Of a stretch of DNA of 64,000 nt, positions 35,750 to 46,973 are shown piece by piece. The stretch comes from Sacculina carcini (taxonomy: Eukaryota; Arthropoda; Thecostraca; Sacculinidae). Position numbers and translations under genes: made by a program. Under the pieces are notes generated by a model, which had not been told where the DNA came from, made no database searches, and saw only the letters and a list, made by a program, of their open reading frames with translations. Position 1 is the stretch's first letter; each line of letters begins with the position of its first letter. The DNA is taken from contig OU696573.1 in the NCBI GenBank assembly GCA_916048095.2, positions 8,023,306-8,087,305 of the forward strand. The letters are read 5' to 3'.

Positions 35750-36783
35750 TAGGGCTGTCAAGAATTAATGAAGTTACTTTCTACCAAGGGGTCATTTTTC
35801 ATAAGATCCCTAGGCCAAACACAAAAAAGTTGTGTACGATTATTATTTAAAACGTTATTAGGTTACCAAAAGTTTCTTTTTGATCGATAGGTTACTTTTT
35901 TGCTTTTGGGTTACTTTTTCATTGTTGGATTATTTTTTCTTATTTTTCTTGTTATCAAGTCACATGATCACGGGATTTGATATATTTTTGCAGATAAAAG
36001 GCACATAAAGGTATAAATCAGCATATAATTTGAAAAGAGGTGGAAAATGAGGTCTGAAGTTCAAGAAACGTCACAATTTTGGCTGTTAAAATTCATCACT
36101 TGTTCTCCACTTCATTCTCTGTACATTCACTGTATTCTCATCTCATGTTCTATGTACGCAGGATATTGTGCTTCCATTTTAGGAAATGCCAGCCAACCAG
36201 GGGGCAACACGCGATGTTTGGAGCGTGGCATAGTATATGGTGTGAGCTGTCTATACCCGATACTGCCACAAGAATATTTGTCAATACGCATTTACTTGGA
36301 CAGAAAGTAGCACGTGATTTTTAGGATGTGAGATAGCGCTACTTGCCCACGTTTGAGCTCAAGTGGTAAAGCAGTGCTCCCTTAAACTGTGCCCCCTAAA
36401 ACTGTGAGTACAGGTTGCTTACATGAGGACGGAGGCATTCACACAAGCAGTGTTTAAGCTTACAAAAAGCTGTAGCACGTGCTTACCTGATAGGGGTACC
36501 TCATAAAAGCCTCACTGAAACAATATAAAGAACGTTTTCGTAATTATTACTTGTAAGAGAAATAAAGCTAAAATATATTTATAGACAGGCGCGCGTGGGC
36601 ATCGCTGCCCCACGCGCGCCTAAAAGACGTCACGCCACAACCGCACCACGAGCACGACTCCACGCTCACACCGTGACATACGGGAACACACACACACACA
36701 CGCGCACAGGCCTCAATCCACCGAAACAACCAATCAGCGGCGAGCCGGTCACTCGCTCGCCGCCGCGGGGCATCAACACTTGA

Positions 36784-36880
<97 letters not shown>

Positions 36881-37339
36881 ACCGACACAACTATACACAT
36901 TCGCTCACGCACTCTCGGACGCAATACGCAATTCAACCATACACGATCACACATAGACACACAGACACGTTCACGCACACACAATCTCAATCAATTTCAA
37001 TCTCTCACACACACTCTCTCCCATTGCACACGATCACACCACATTACTTAATAAAATAATTACATTTGCAAGGATTTTTCTTGACCTTTGAATTAATTTT
37101 CCTGTCTTTAATAGGTTACTTCTTGATGGATTGTTATAAATATAACGCCAAATTGGAGAAAATGTGAAAAAGAGGGTAGTAGAAACTGGGGTATTTTCTT
37201 CTTGCAGAGCTGCAAAAAGACATTAGCTTTTTTGAGACAGCATGTGATTTTAGGTAAATGCTTAGGTTACTTTTTAAGGTTGCTTCTTCTCGAGAATAAA
37301 GTTACTTTTTCTTGTTTTAGGGTACTTTTGACAGCCCTA
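35750..37339. mobile_element. hAT-like element with TAGGGCTGTCAA ends and near-perfect TSD
   Basis: The ends are TAGGGCTGTCAA and the complement of TAGGGCTGTCAAAAG. Flanks GTCATAGG (35742-35749) and GTCATAAG (37340-37347) agree at 7 of 8. Subterminal regions hold repeated GGTTACTTTTT motifs. The interior includes a (CA)n tract and a locally GC-rich stretch (36590-36780), and no transposase was recognised. Confidence 0.85.
36786..36873. repeat. (CA)n microsatellite
   Basis: About 44 perfect CA units inside the TAGGGCTGTCAA element. Flanking open frames such as VCVCVC are artefacts. Confidence 0.97.
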
Positions 37340-37459
37340 GTCATAAGGTTCATATTACTGTATTGTATTTTGCTTGACTTCCTTATGTAGAATTTTCGCA
37401 CTTGGTCATCAACATACGCTAAGTCTCATACAGCAGTCTAGCAGCATAGGTATAGGTAG

Positions 37460-37712
37460 CAGAGCCGTAGCAACCGCCCCCCGTACCCCCCGGCAGGGTG
37501 GCCCCGAATGTTGAGGGGTCCCGTTGCTTCACGTATGCTATTAAAATTTATCATATTTATTATTTATAACCTTTACCTTTTTGCTCAGATGTTTTCACCT
37601 GAGCTTGTATTATATGATTATTTATAATATATACATTCATTATTTGGTGATTTATTTATAATGGGGGTCCCAAGGGCCTTCGGGGGGGGCATAATTCCTC
37701 GCAACGGCTCTG
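37460..37712. mobile_element. hAT MITE with CAGAGCCGT ends and 8-bp TSD
   Basis: The 253-bp element has left end CAGAGCCGTAGCAACCGCCC and right end the complement of CAGAGCCGTTGCGAGG. Flanks ATAGGTAG (37452-37459) and ACAGGTAG (37713-37720) agree at 7 of 8. The interior is AT-rich with no coding capacity. Confidence 0.88.
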
Positions 37713-38088
37713 ACAGGTAGTACAGCTAGGGCGATAGATATTTTTATAGGAATATAACTTGCTCTGATTCTCCTAATCTAGCCACACCGTTTACGTTTAT
37801 CAAGTATGCATTCTCCGAAGGCATTTCAATCTTACACTCAAACAGCGGAAGATTGTAAGTTAAGCCGACATATGTCGCAGCCATGAAATGTGATATCCCA
37901 TTTTGGTTGGGTGTACAAAATTAGCATATTTCAGCCTAGCTTCAACCATAGCTTAGATTTAACTCAGTTTTAATCCCCTAAATTGATGACACGGAAGTCT
38001 TTCCATAAATTATTCCTGTAATTCGCCGTGAGGGTTGCCGATTTGTGTTGACGCGTGATTGTGCGCGTGCTATTGCTTGATTATGCAG

Positions 38089-38252
38089 GGTTCCTGCAAT
38101 TGGATCAAGACGATCAGCTGGTACTGATCAAAGGCAGTTTCTTCGAAGTGTGGCTCGTTCACGCCGCACGTCTTATCAGCGCCACTAATGCCGCAGTTGT
38201 CTTTCCAGAAGGACAATACCTCACCAAACATCATCTGGACACCATATTCAGT
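38089..38252 (+). CDS. E78: E78-like nuclear receptor, LBD exon (helices 4-6 region)
   Basis: Acceptor TTATGCAG|GG and donor TTCAGT|GTGAGT. The split Gly codon gives GFLQLDQDDQLVLIKGSFFE and then VWLVHAARLISATNA and VVFPEGQYLTKHHLDTIFS. This is the signature motif (LDQDDQ with Lys after the leucines), helix 5 and the beta-turn. LIKGSFFEVWLVHAAR corresponds to LLKAGTFEVLMVRLA in related NR1 receptors; the core Phe/Glu are kept. It ends in phase 0. Confidence 0.93.
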
Positions 38253-39617
38253 GTGAGTTGCATTACCCGCATTTGAAGCCCAACAATCTGATTAATACTG
38301 ACTTATGTCCCTATATCATTTTAAGAACTACTACACAGCATTAACGGCATCAATGAGACGCTTACAAGGGCTGAACCCCCCCCCCCCCCAAATGTGAAAA
38401 CCTCCCCTCCTGACATCACAGAAAATCCTGTCTATGAATATTTTGAGTGCATTTTTTCATGATTCGCTAAGCCTCCGCATCTGCTTTATCAGCCCGCCTC
38501 CTCAGCCCTTCATCGGAAAATCTTAGTGGCGCACTGATACGCAATCCCACAAGTAACATGAAACACGATTCCTGTATTGGCAGATACTAATCAGGAAGAG
38601 TATTATGGTATAAAAACCGAGTGATCTCATGAAATACCAACAATAGAAATAGTGCAGCTAGAAATTTTTAACATACCATCGTAGGAATACCAAGAATTGT
38701 TTAATGTAAAATTCAATATATCTAAATGTAGAGTAAACGTGTGTGTAAATGTGAAATATTTCAATTACTTTCCAACAGTTAGCGTGGAAAATATTTTGAA
38801 TAATTGGTAAGCCCTGCAACAGCATTGCTAGGTCATAATTATAAAAATTGAGGTCATGAATATATGTTTAAAAAAATATGGGAAGTATGGTCCAAAAATC
38901 CAGTGTTTACAACGCGAGTGCTCAGGGTCGACTGTAATTGCACGTTCAACACAACAGAACGAGACGAACAAGACACGTGTACAGACACTTACACACGCAC
39001 ACACACACACATATACAAATACACAACACACACCAAGACATGCAGATGTGCGCGATTGATACTGGCGGACTCCGTTCAGTTCAGCTCTTCAAGGACAATG
39101 TGATTAAATTTAATTTAATTACATTAATAGCACATTTAACTTCATTACATTGTGTTTGGCGACAATGAAATGGTATAAAATGGATATAGCAGATACCTAA
39201 TGCGTATGCACGTGCTTATGAACATGTTTGTGTGTGTTTTTGTTTTGTTTTTCCGTGTATTATCCATTCATAAATAAGCAATAGCATGCAGTACGAAAAC
39301 ACGGGGCTAGAACCTGTCAAGTGCACTTATAGACAGGCTTTATTGGTAGCAGTATGTGGACACGAACAATATTGCAAGATAATATTAACAAATAAAACAG
39401 ACACTTTTGTTTCCAGTTGTCTACATACACATACATTCACCTCTCACTACAAACATCCACAACTCAATACATTTGGGCAGCTTGGGCAACGCAAAATCGA
39501 GCAGATTACGCGAAGGAATTTTCCAACCCAAAACACTCTGAAAAACGGCTGTAATTTGTCTCATACATGCACGCATGTGCGTGTTTTTGTGTGTTTTTTG
39601 ATAATTGTTGTATGCAG
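38253..39617 (+). other. E78 intron, no clear TE
   Basis: GT-AG intron of 1365 bp. It contains short CA-rich runs at 38991-39012 and a C homopolymer at 38377-38390. Nothing else was recognised. Confidence 0.5.
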
Positions 39618-39836
39618 GAGGACTTTAGCTCGCACGTTTTTCTCTTGGCGTCTTCGCTGAACGCACTGTGTTTGAACGACACGGAGCTGGCACTGATGTC
39701 AGCCGTGGTGCTCATGTCTGCTGGATGCGATGAGGCCGGTGTGGACGGTGATCGAGACGCAGGCGGTGGCAGGGTGCACAACCTCCAGGTGGTCACCTCC
39801 AGTCGCCACACGCTCATTCGCGCTCTGCAAGTGCAG
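39618..39836 (+). CDS. E78: E78-like nuclear receptor, LBD exon (helices 7-9 region)
   Basis: Acceptor GTATGCAG|GAG and donor GTGCAG|GTGAAT, phase 0 on both sides. Encodes EDFSSHVFLLASSLNALCLN and then DTELALMSAVVLMSA, the helix 7-8 region of NR1 receptors (compare ALFCAVVI in E75). A Gly/Asp-rich loop (GCDEAGVDGDRDAGGGRVHN) and LQVVTSSRHTLIRALQVQ follow. The loop looks longer and more polar than in typical family members. An alternative donor inside the loop (CAG|GTGGTC) is possible but would remove helix 9 sequence. Confidence 0.88.
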
Positions 39837-40090
39837 GTGAATGGCACGGCCCACGAGCACGTGAGACGCACATTCACAACCTTGCTGTGCAATCATCCCA
39901 ATTGATCATAATTATATATTGTAGATATGGTGCATTTTAGCATCCAATTGGTAATGACAAGGCTCAAAACATTTTCAGGCAACGAACAACAACTATGACA
40001 TGCCCATGTACACTGCTGTTTGTGTGTGCGTGTGAGTTTGTATGCGTGTTTGTGTGTGTGTGTGTTTGTGTGTGTGTGTGCGTTCGTCAG
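39837..40090 (+). other. Short E78 intron with GT-rich 3' end
   Basis: A 254-bp GT-AG intron. The region before the acceptor is an imperfect (GT)n run rather than a normal pyrimidine tract, ending TTCGTCAG. Confidence 0.75.
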
Positions 40091-40357
40091 CTGGAGCGCA
40101 ACCACGCGAGCGAGCCGAGCCTGCTCAATCGGCTGCTGCTGAAGCTGCCCGAGCTGAGAGCTGCCAGCCGTCGGCTCGCAGTGCAGCTGTTCTGGTTTCG
40201 CCAGCACAGCGACCGAATGAGCCAGCTGTCGCCCCTGTTTGCCGAGATGTTCGACATTGTGTTGCCGTCTGTCCCGCCATCACAGTCGCTTCAGACCGCT
40301 CATGTGCAGGTGACAATGATTGCCGATTGCGTGGGGCTTGAAGATTTGTCTGTGTGA
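40091..40357 (+). CDS. E78: E78-like nuclear receptor, last LBD exon with AF-2 helix
   Basis: Encodes LERNHASEPSLLNRLLLKLP, ELRAASRRLAVQLFWFRQHS and then LSPLFAEMFDIVLP. These are helices 10-11 and an AF-2/helix 12 of the LFxEMF type, which indicates a coactivator-binding surface unlike Rev-erb, which lacks helix 12. Stop at 40355-40357. A donor-like CAG|GTGACA at 40309 could splice to a further exon and give an alternative tail, but none was recognised downstream. Phase 0 at the acceptor agrees with the previous exon. Confidence 0.88.
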   Translation: MERNHASEPSLLNRLLLKLPELRAASRRLAVQLFWFRQHSDRMSQLSPLFAEMFDIVLPSVPPSQSLQTAHVQVTMIADCVGLEDLSV

Positions 40358-40692
40358 TTATATGACGAGGATGAACAGTCAATGTTGTTTGATTTCGGTT
40401 GGAAGAGAGTTACATGGCCACGACCAATTCCCCCAGTAGACAACAACAGGTACAGTGAGGATGTTGCGCGCTATTTTGGGTGCAGTTTTTGATATGAGGA
40501 CAAGGGGCAGAAAGTACTTGAAACCCTCAAGTGATTTAGTTCTCCAAGAGAGACGAGGTGCTATGCTGCAGCGCTAGAACGAACGGATAATTGCTCGTCG
40601 TGTTGCACAACACCCCAGAAAATGTAAAGAGGATACAAATATTAGAAGATAGACAAAAGAGGATACAAAATAGGACGAATTCTGGCACAAGA
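40358..40692. other. Sequence downstream of E78, possible 3' UTR
   Basis: No polyadenylation signal of the AATAAA type is evident before the repeat at 40693. The first clear AATAAA downstream is in TTCAATAAACTGC at about 41111. Assignment as 3' UTR is inference. Confidence 0.3.
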
Positions 40693-41006
40693 GCTAGTGA
40701 AGACGTTGAATCATCGCTATATCTGAGTCGCAGTTCTGAATATATTATTTTATATTTGCTGATTTAATCTCAGCTGAAAGAAGGCAAGATCTATTGAAAA
40801 TAATGATCTCCGATTAAGTGACTGGAGGGGCAAACATCTATATGCACTATTATAAGGGGTTCGTCTCTTTAACTATATCGACTTATGGACTGGGACTCTG
40901 GTCTATATGGACTTGCTAATTACCTCATGGTGGCCCTAAAGCATAAATGATTGCGGCGACAAAAAGTGCACCACCCCGGGCGGTAGATAGTCTATCTACG
41001 CCACTG
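40693..41006. repeat. Repeat family ending in TCTACGCCACTG, copy 2
   Basis: Aligned blocks with 15898-16312 include GAAGACGTTGAAT, GAGTCGCAGTTCTG, CCGATTAAGTGACTGG, TGCACTATTATA and ACTATATCGACTTATGGA. The right end is ATCTACGCCACTG. The left end is not visible. Confidence 0.65.
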
Positions 41007-41867
41007 GGTGTAGGTCATCGAGTTGCGATATCCTACGAACGTGTTTCACTGTTTCTATTTGTGCCTTCCCTCCACTTACATCTTTTTATGCCTGTTGTTT
41101 CAACGTTTTTCAATAAACTGCTACTAGACTGTGCACTACATGAAATGTACGTTGTTGTTGTTGTTATGAGGTAGATATTGGAGGAGAAATCGTAAGATGT
41201 CTGATTGCAGCCACATCTGTATCTTCAACGGTTCGTCGTCCACGAATCAGTGTGCAACCGCTTTCAGCACTCTGCAATTGCAAAGCGGGGACATCACGAT
41301 CAAAGCATCAATTCTTGCGTCCACGTATGCAAGTGTCAAACTGTTGTGGCGTTGTCGTATGTTCAGCTACTTTGGATATGGCCAGTAGAGTTGTCCGCTT
41401 GCGACATTGCGCTACACACACACGCACACACACACATGTATATATAAACACACAAACACAAACATACACACACACCCAAACACACACTTACATAAGTTGA
41501 AGGGGACTTTTTCTCAGCTCGGTCAAGCTGAGATGGTGTTGTGATAGGATTCGGTAGCAATCACTGCCATTTTTATTAATTAGCCATATTTACGTATCTG
41601 GAAACGCCTCAACTAGGATCTGAGAGCTGAAGCACAGGAATTTATTCTAAGTTAATTATTAATCATTACAATATTTATATATTAACAAAAAGAGTGTCCA
41701 TTGTAGAGTGTCTATAGACATGTATTTAAATTGCCATTATAAATACAGTGTCTATAGATATCACAGATCAACGTAAAACAACGAAATGAAATCATTCTTT
41801 TGAAAAACAGTGCTTGTTGAACAAATCAAGCCAGGTTGTTTTTGCGGAAAATTTGCAAACAACAAAA
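41007..41867. other. Unassigned sequence
   Basis: No gene was recognised. Short CA-rich segments lie near 41414-41490, and a small internal duplication of AGTGTCTATAGA occurs at about 41708 and 41748. Confidence 0.4.
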
Positions 41868-42016
41868 GTGAGTTTTCATTATTACGATATTATATTTCAT
41901 TATTACGATATTATATTTCATTATTACGATATTATATTTCATTATTACGATATTATATTTCATTATTACGATGTTATATTTCATTATTACGATATTATAT
42001 TTCATTATTACGATGG
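41868..42016. repeat. 21-bp minisatellite (ATTATTACGATATTATATTTC)
   Basis: Seven nearly identical 21-bp units, of which one reads GATGTTATA. The period is a multiple of three, producing repeated HYYDIIF or LLRYYIS open frames that are not genes. High identity suggests recent expansion. Confidence 0.95.
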
Positions 42017-42093
42017 CCAGCTCACTGCCTTTCTAGGACAGCATTTACAATCACCTCTAGCAAATTTGTCTAGGAAACATGTATTCTACACTT

Positions 42094-42094
<1 letters not shown>

Positions 42095-42158
<64 letters not shown>

Positions 42159-42270
42159 CGTGTGGGTGTGTATGTGGGTGTGTGTGCGTGTGGGTGTGTG
42201 TGCGTGCGTGTGTATGTGTGTGTGTATGTGTGGGTGTGTGTGGGTGTGTGTGTGCGTGTGTCTCTGTTCG
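42095..42270. repeat. (GT)n tract with GTGGGT variants
   Basis: A pure GT run followed by interrupted GTGCGTGTGGGTGTGTATG units. Confidence 0.96.
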
Positions 42271-42557
42271 TGCCATGAAAATCCGGGTTGGTTATTGTTG
42301 CAAATCACAGCATGACAATTGTGCATACGTGCATGTATGCAGGACCGTGCAATGTGCACATATGCAAATGTATGGCAGGATGCCAACACATATAACCGTT
42401 AAATATGTAATGCTTAACAGTATGAAATATGTATAATTATGCATAAAATATAATTAATACAAAATGCATAATTATACATTATTTGTGTGGTGCAGTATTG
42501 GAAGCACAAAGACTTGAGTCATATCAGCGGGCATTATTGGCAATTATCTGGTCAAGT

Positions 42558-42597
<40 letters not shown>

Positions 42598-43704
42598 ATA
42601 CACACCGCACACACACGCACTCAGTCACACATCTACAATATCTATAAACTCTCGTAGTCTCGAATCAGTATTTTTCAAACTCACAAATTATATATCTCAA
42701 ATTATTATGATGTTATATTAATACTCGTACGGAGCAAATAGCTCTAGGTGTGTTTGTGTGTATGTGTGTATATGTATGTATGTGTGTGTGTGTGTATGTA
42801 AATTATTCCAATATATATTTCTGTCCCAAAGAAGCTACAGAGGCTCTTGGATACCCAATTTTTGTGCCAGGGGTCTGCGGTTCGAAGCTGATTTCATTCC
42901 GTTTGTTAACAGCTCTACTCAACTCCAACACTAATATGAGTAATATTCTAGTATTACTGGGACCGCAGCGGGGTGTTTTATGCAGCCTCAACCGTCGTGT
43001 GCACACTTCTAATTCGACCGATCAAACGTCCTGTGTTAGCATCGCGTTGTTTCCAGTTGCTCATGTTGATTTTGCTGTTCTTCGTGAAAATCCGCCCAGT
43101 TTTTCAGTGCAATACAACAAGGCAATAATTCAGTGAATTGCTATCGATTCAGCTCTGAAATTTATCTCAAAATCATTTGCACAAACTCCACAGAATTGCG
43201 TGATATATTTCTGTTAAAGGTTCACATTATCCGTACACACACAGATATACGTTCATGTGTGTGTGTGTGTGTGTGTGTGTGGCATATGTTTATTGCAATC
43301 TTGCACATCCGTTTTGTCAGTCAATTAGTCAATTGTCCACTCCATCACTAACACCAACACTGCAGGCTCTCTTGCAACTGTGCAGTTAATTAGTAGTGCA
43401 AGATATTTAAAAATGCATGCTTGTCTGTATATGTGTATATGTGTGTGTGTGTGTATGTTTATTTGAGAGGAATAATCGCAACCATTCGCACTCATGTGCG
43501 AATGCATGCAAAAAGCGATCGGACAAAGCAGCAAGTGTGAGAAAAATGCAAAGAAAAACTGTTGAATATTTTATTTTAATTGTATCAAAAACCACTCAGA
43601 AGCTTTTTGGCTGAACCTAAATCAATTTCCTCTGTTATAATTAAACTAATAATATATCTATGCCTGCCATACAACGGTATCATTCTTGTTTGTTGTGATA
43701 TCGA
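42271..43704. other. Unassigned sequence with short CA/GT runs
   Basis: (CA)n lies at 42559-42592 and GT-rich runs near 42750-42800, 43257-43280 and 43436-43455. A tRNA B-box-like GCGGTTCGAAGC occurs at 42878, without a convincing A box. No gene was recognised. Confidence 0.4.
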
Positions 43705-44225
<521 letters not shown>

Positions 44226-45470
44226 CAGCAGTGGTTCTTAAACTTTTTCGGTATACGCACCCTTTTTCAAATTAGCAGTCAGTTATCGTACCCCCTTGAT
44301 TCTTGACAGATACATGAAATGAGAAAAATATATACAAATTAATAACAAAGTTTTTTATTCAATATTCAAAATCATACAACTTACATTTCCTTCATATTTT
44401 CCTTAAGTTAATCTCCTGGATAAATACTGTAGCTGTCGCTGAAAATGTATTTTAGTTAGTCATGTTTTAAGTATGGCTGAAATTTATTTATTTTCAAAGT
44501 AAATGTATAAAAGCGAATTTACTCCATGATAGGTTCATGCTAAAAGTGTTTCTATATATCAGCGTGTGGCGACAATTGTGGTTTTGGTTGGAAGCAGAAA
44601 CGTGAGTTTGGTATTCTTTGGAACTTTGGTTTGGCGAATGAGAACGGTGCTATTTGGATGCGTTACGCAATTTGTTTGAGCATCAGTTCTCATATATTTC
44701 TGGATTGTGTGTCAAGGAGCCAATCGAGGTCAGTTTTCCATTGGATATGCCTATAAATTTATGCTGTGAATATGTTATACCACTTGAAGGAATGTTTGGC
44801 TGTATGTGGACTGTCGTGTGTAAGTTGTATTCGTTATAATTCGTTCGTTAAAGTTGTATTCGTTATATCATATTAGTGTTGCAATCCCCCTGGGTCTGGC
44901 GGACGACACAATGGGGGAGGACAACACGATATATTTACAAGAGATCACTACATTCACAGTCGGTTAATTACAGTGGCGGAAACAAAACACAAGGAATACT
45001 GAGACCTGCGAACAACGATACAGGTACAGTGATGCACAGCAAGATGGATGATCGCACGAATGGGCGAACGCAAGCGCGAGCAACAGGGTGAACAGCAGGG
45101 CGAGACAGCAGCAGGGTGGACTCTGTTGACTGTCTGCCAGGGAAGAGTGTGTGTGACAGCGTTATATACAGCGCTGGTATGTGTGGTTGGGAATGTGTGT
45201 GTATGCGCGTATGTCATCGCCGGTGGTGTTCTGGGTAGTGATGCAAAAAAAACGTTAATTTGGATTTTCCAGTTTAACGATTTCTCTGCGTTGCAATATA
45301 CAATTATATACAATCTGGTGTTTTGGAGCTTCGAGGCGGCGCAGGGGGACCCGTCGACCAACTCCGTAGACTCACAATCATAAATACAGAGCATAACTAA
45401 AACACGTGTTATTTAATTTTTCACATGAATACTCGCACCCCATAGAAACCAAGCTTGCACCCCTAGGTAA
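44226..45470. repeat. 'CAGTGGTTCTTAAAC' hAT-like element, interrupted
   Basis: The left end is CAGTGGTTCTTAAACTTTTT with following AGCAGTCAGTTATCGTACCC, matching 34840-34920. The segment 45420-45470 (ACTCGCACCCCATAGAAACC, then GCACCCCTAGG) matches 35115-35155, the other end. About 900 bp of unrelated sequence between them suggests a further insertion. No transposase was found. Confidence 0.55.
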
Positions 45471-46528
45471 ACATTGCACAGATAGGACATTGCAGTTTCT
45501 GGAAAGCTGATCACTTTTCGTCTGATTTCCCAAAAGAGGAAGAAAATTATGGATCCTAGATACTAATAAGGATATTCTAGGAGGATCAGAAAACCTTATC
45601 ACTATCATTCTGAGTTGTAATTAATCGCTTGCTATGAAAACTCGACTAAATCTGACCAGACCACACGTGTTTCATCGCGTACATGACTCACCAACATATC
45701 CCTTCGTGACATGACGTGAGTGTGTGTCGTGTGTGACATCATGATACTATCTAGGTGTGTCAGGGTGATCGAAATTCGTCATACACACACACATACAGGT
45801 GCAATGACAATTGCTGCTGTGCTCCGATAACACGGTGACAGATCAGGGAACAGGAGACCTTCGAGAGAAAATACGCCTTGGGAACTCAATATATGCATCC
45901 AAGCAGAATTAACTCAGGAATATGGCAATTTGATGGAAGCTGTAATAAAACGGTCTTGACAAACGATTCCCTGATGTATTTGAAATACAGAAACGATAAA
46001 TCGAATAGAAATTAACGTCAAACGCAGCACACAACAATACACGGTCTGAAAAAGATACACAGAAAACAACACATCCCGACCACACGTCCCACAACAACCA
46101 CAACGTATCGCCACGCTCACCACACTGCTCTCTTGTCTGCGAGAGCGAGACACCAAATCCAGGCTCGTCATACGATATCTGTCAGTATCAGCTGATGTTG
46201 AAATCGTTACATCTTTAATCTCCAATGCAATATTAATCGGAAGTGCCAATTTTATACGAAGGGATAAATTCTAGTATGAAGGTATAAATTCCTGTATGAA
46301 GGCATTCCTGTATAAGTAAATTCCTGTATGATTCGTTTCCGAGACCCTCACCAATACAGGGCTCTAGGCGGCCACCTAATTTCCCTATGCCTAATAATAT
46401 CCTGTGCATATGTCCATGCCTATAGACGGGCCTAATAATTCATAGGTATCAGGTACCAATCAGCTTACAACAGCTACCTGATGTCACTCGACAAGCTGGA
46501 GTCAATATATTCCATACATCCCCTGTTT
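45471..46528. other. Unassigned sequence
   Basis: No gene was recognised. A tandem repetition of AAATTCCTGTATGAAGG-like units is present at 46265-46330. Confidence 0.4.
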
Positions 46529-46727
46529 TCCGCTATTTGGAGGTGTGCTATATGAGTGGGGGCCAATAGATCAATCTGCTATTTGGAGGTTTCCGCAATT
46601 CAGGGGTTTAAATTCCGCTATTTCGAGGTGTAATTAAGATGTATTTGATAGGATTTTGATCGGGCCCAAGGAAGTATTCCGCTATTTGGAGGTCCGCTAT
46701 TTGGAGGGTCCACTGAGTGGACCCTCC
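46529..46727. repeat. Pogo-like MITE with CCGCTATTTGGAGG repeats
   Basis: CCGCTATTTGGAGG recurs several times (46530, 46571, 46616, 46679, 46694). The right end GGAGGGTCCACTG at 46703-46715 is followed immediately by the inverted AGTGGACCCTCC. Outer termini match 13585. Confidence 0.7.
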
Positions 46728-46737
46728 AAAGACAGGA

Positions 46738-46770
46738 TAACATATACAGTGGACTCCACTGTATATGTTA
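46738..46770. repeat. Perfect 33-nt palindrome of MITE ends
   Basis: TAACATATACAGTGGA and its exact complement are separated by a single C. The TACAGTGGA core equals the MITE terminus, so this looks like two element ends fused with their flanks. Confidence 0.8.
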
Positions 46771-46874
46771 CATACATTTCGTCGCTTCATAGTTGATACA
46801 TCTGCGAGCTGCTTGCGTTGAGTAGGTAACTTTTCGCTTTGTTTATCCATACTGGCTTGCTAGCTATTTATAGC
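46771..46874 (+). other. Sequence upstream of candidate exon
   Basis: No promoter element can be assigned with confidence; CTATTTATAGC lies 2-12 bases before the ATG, too close for a TATA box. Confidence 0.2.
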
Positions 46875-46973
46875 ATGAGCTCCAATTCCATCGGCAGGCT
46901 AAAGATTAAATCGGGAGCCTCGCAGATAACACTCAATTTGAACAATGTCGTTCTGAAAACAGGACAAATCAAG
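46875..46973 (+). CDS. Candidate short first coding exon of an unknown gene
   Basis: ATG opens 33 codons (MSSNSIGRLKIKSGASQITL, NLNNVVLKTGQIK) ending at a strong donor, ATCAAG|GTAGGA, in phase 0. The peptide has an ordinary, non-repetitive composition, unlike neighbouring noise. I do not recognise a family and no second exon was found downstream. It may be a chance ORF. Confidence 0.25.

Larger units (their letters stand above)
35357..38088 (+). other. E78 intron packed with three hAT-like insertions
   Basis: GT-AG intron of 2732 bp. It contains a GGCGCC-type hAT element (35385-35677), a 1590-bp element with TAGGGCTGTCAA ends (35750-37339), and a 253-bp MITE with CAGAGCCGT ends (37460-37712), each listed separately. 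A long (CA)n tract lies at 36786-36873 inside the second. Little ancestral intron sequence remains outside them. Confidence 0.85.

Noticed and set aside
36350-36420. tRNA-like GAGCTCAAGTGGTAAAGCAG start
   Set aside because: Resembles a D-arm, but no anticodon or T-arm pairing follows at correct distances.
41810-42278. Frame with repeated HYYDIIF followed by a Cys/Val tract
   Set aside because: Translation of the 21-bp minisatellite and the adjacent GT tract.
42866-42890. B-box-like GCGGTTCGAAGC
   Set aside because: A single match without other tRNA features; expected by chance in a 64-kb window.
44654-44839. 61-codon frame starting MDALRNLFEHQF
   Set aside because: No family similarity recognised, no splice context, and it lies inside a repeat-derived region.
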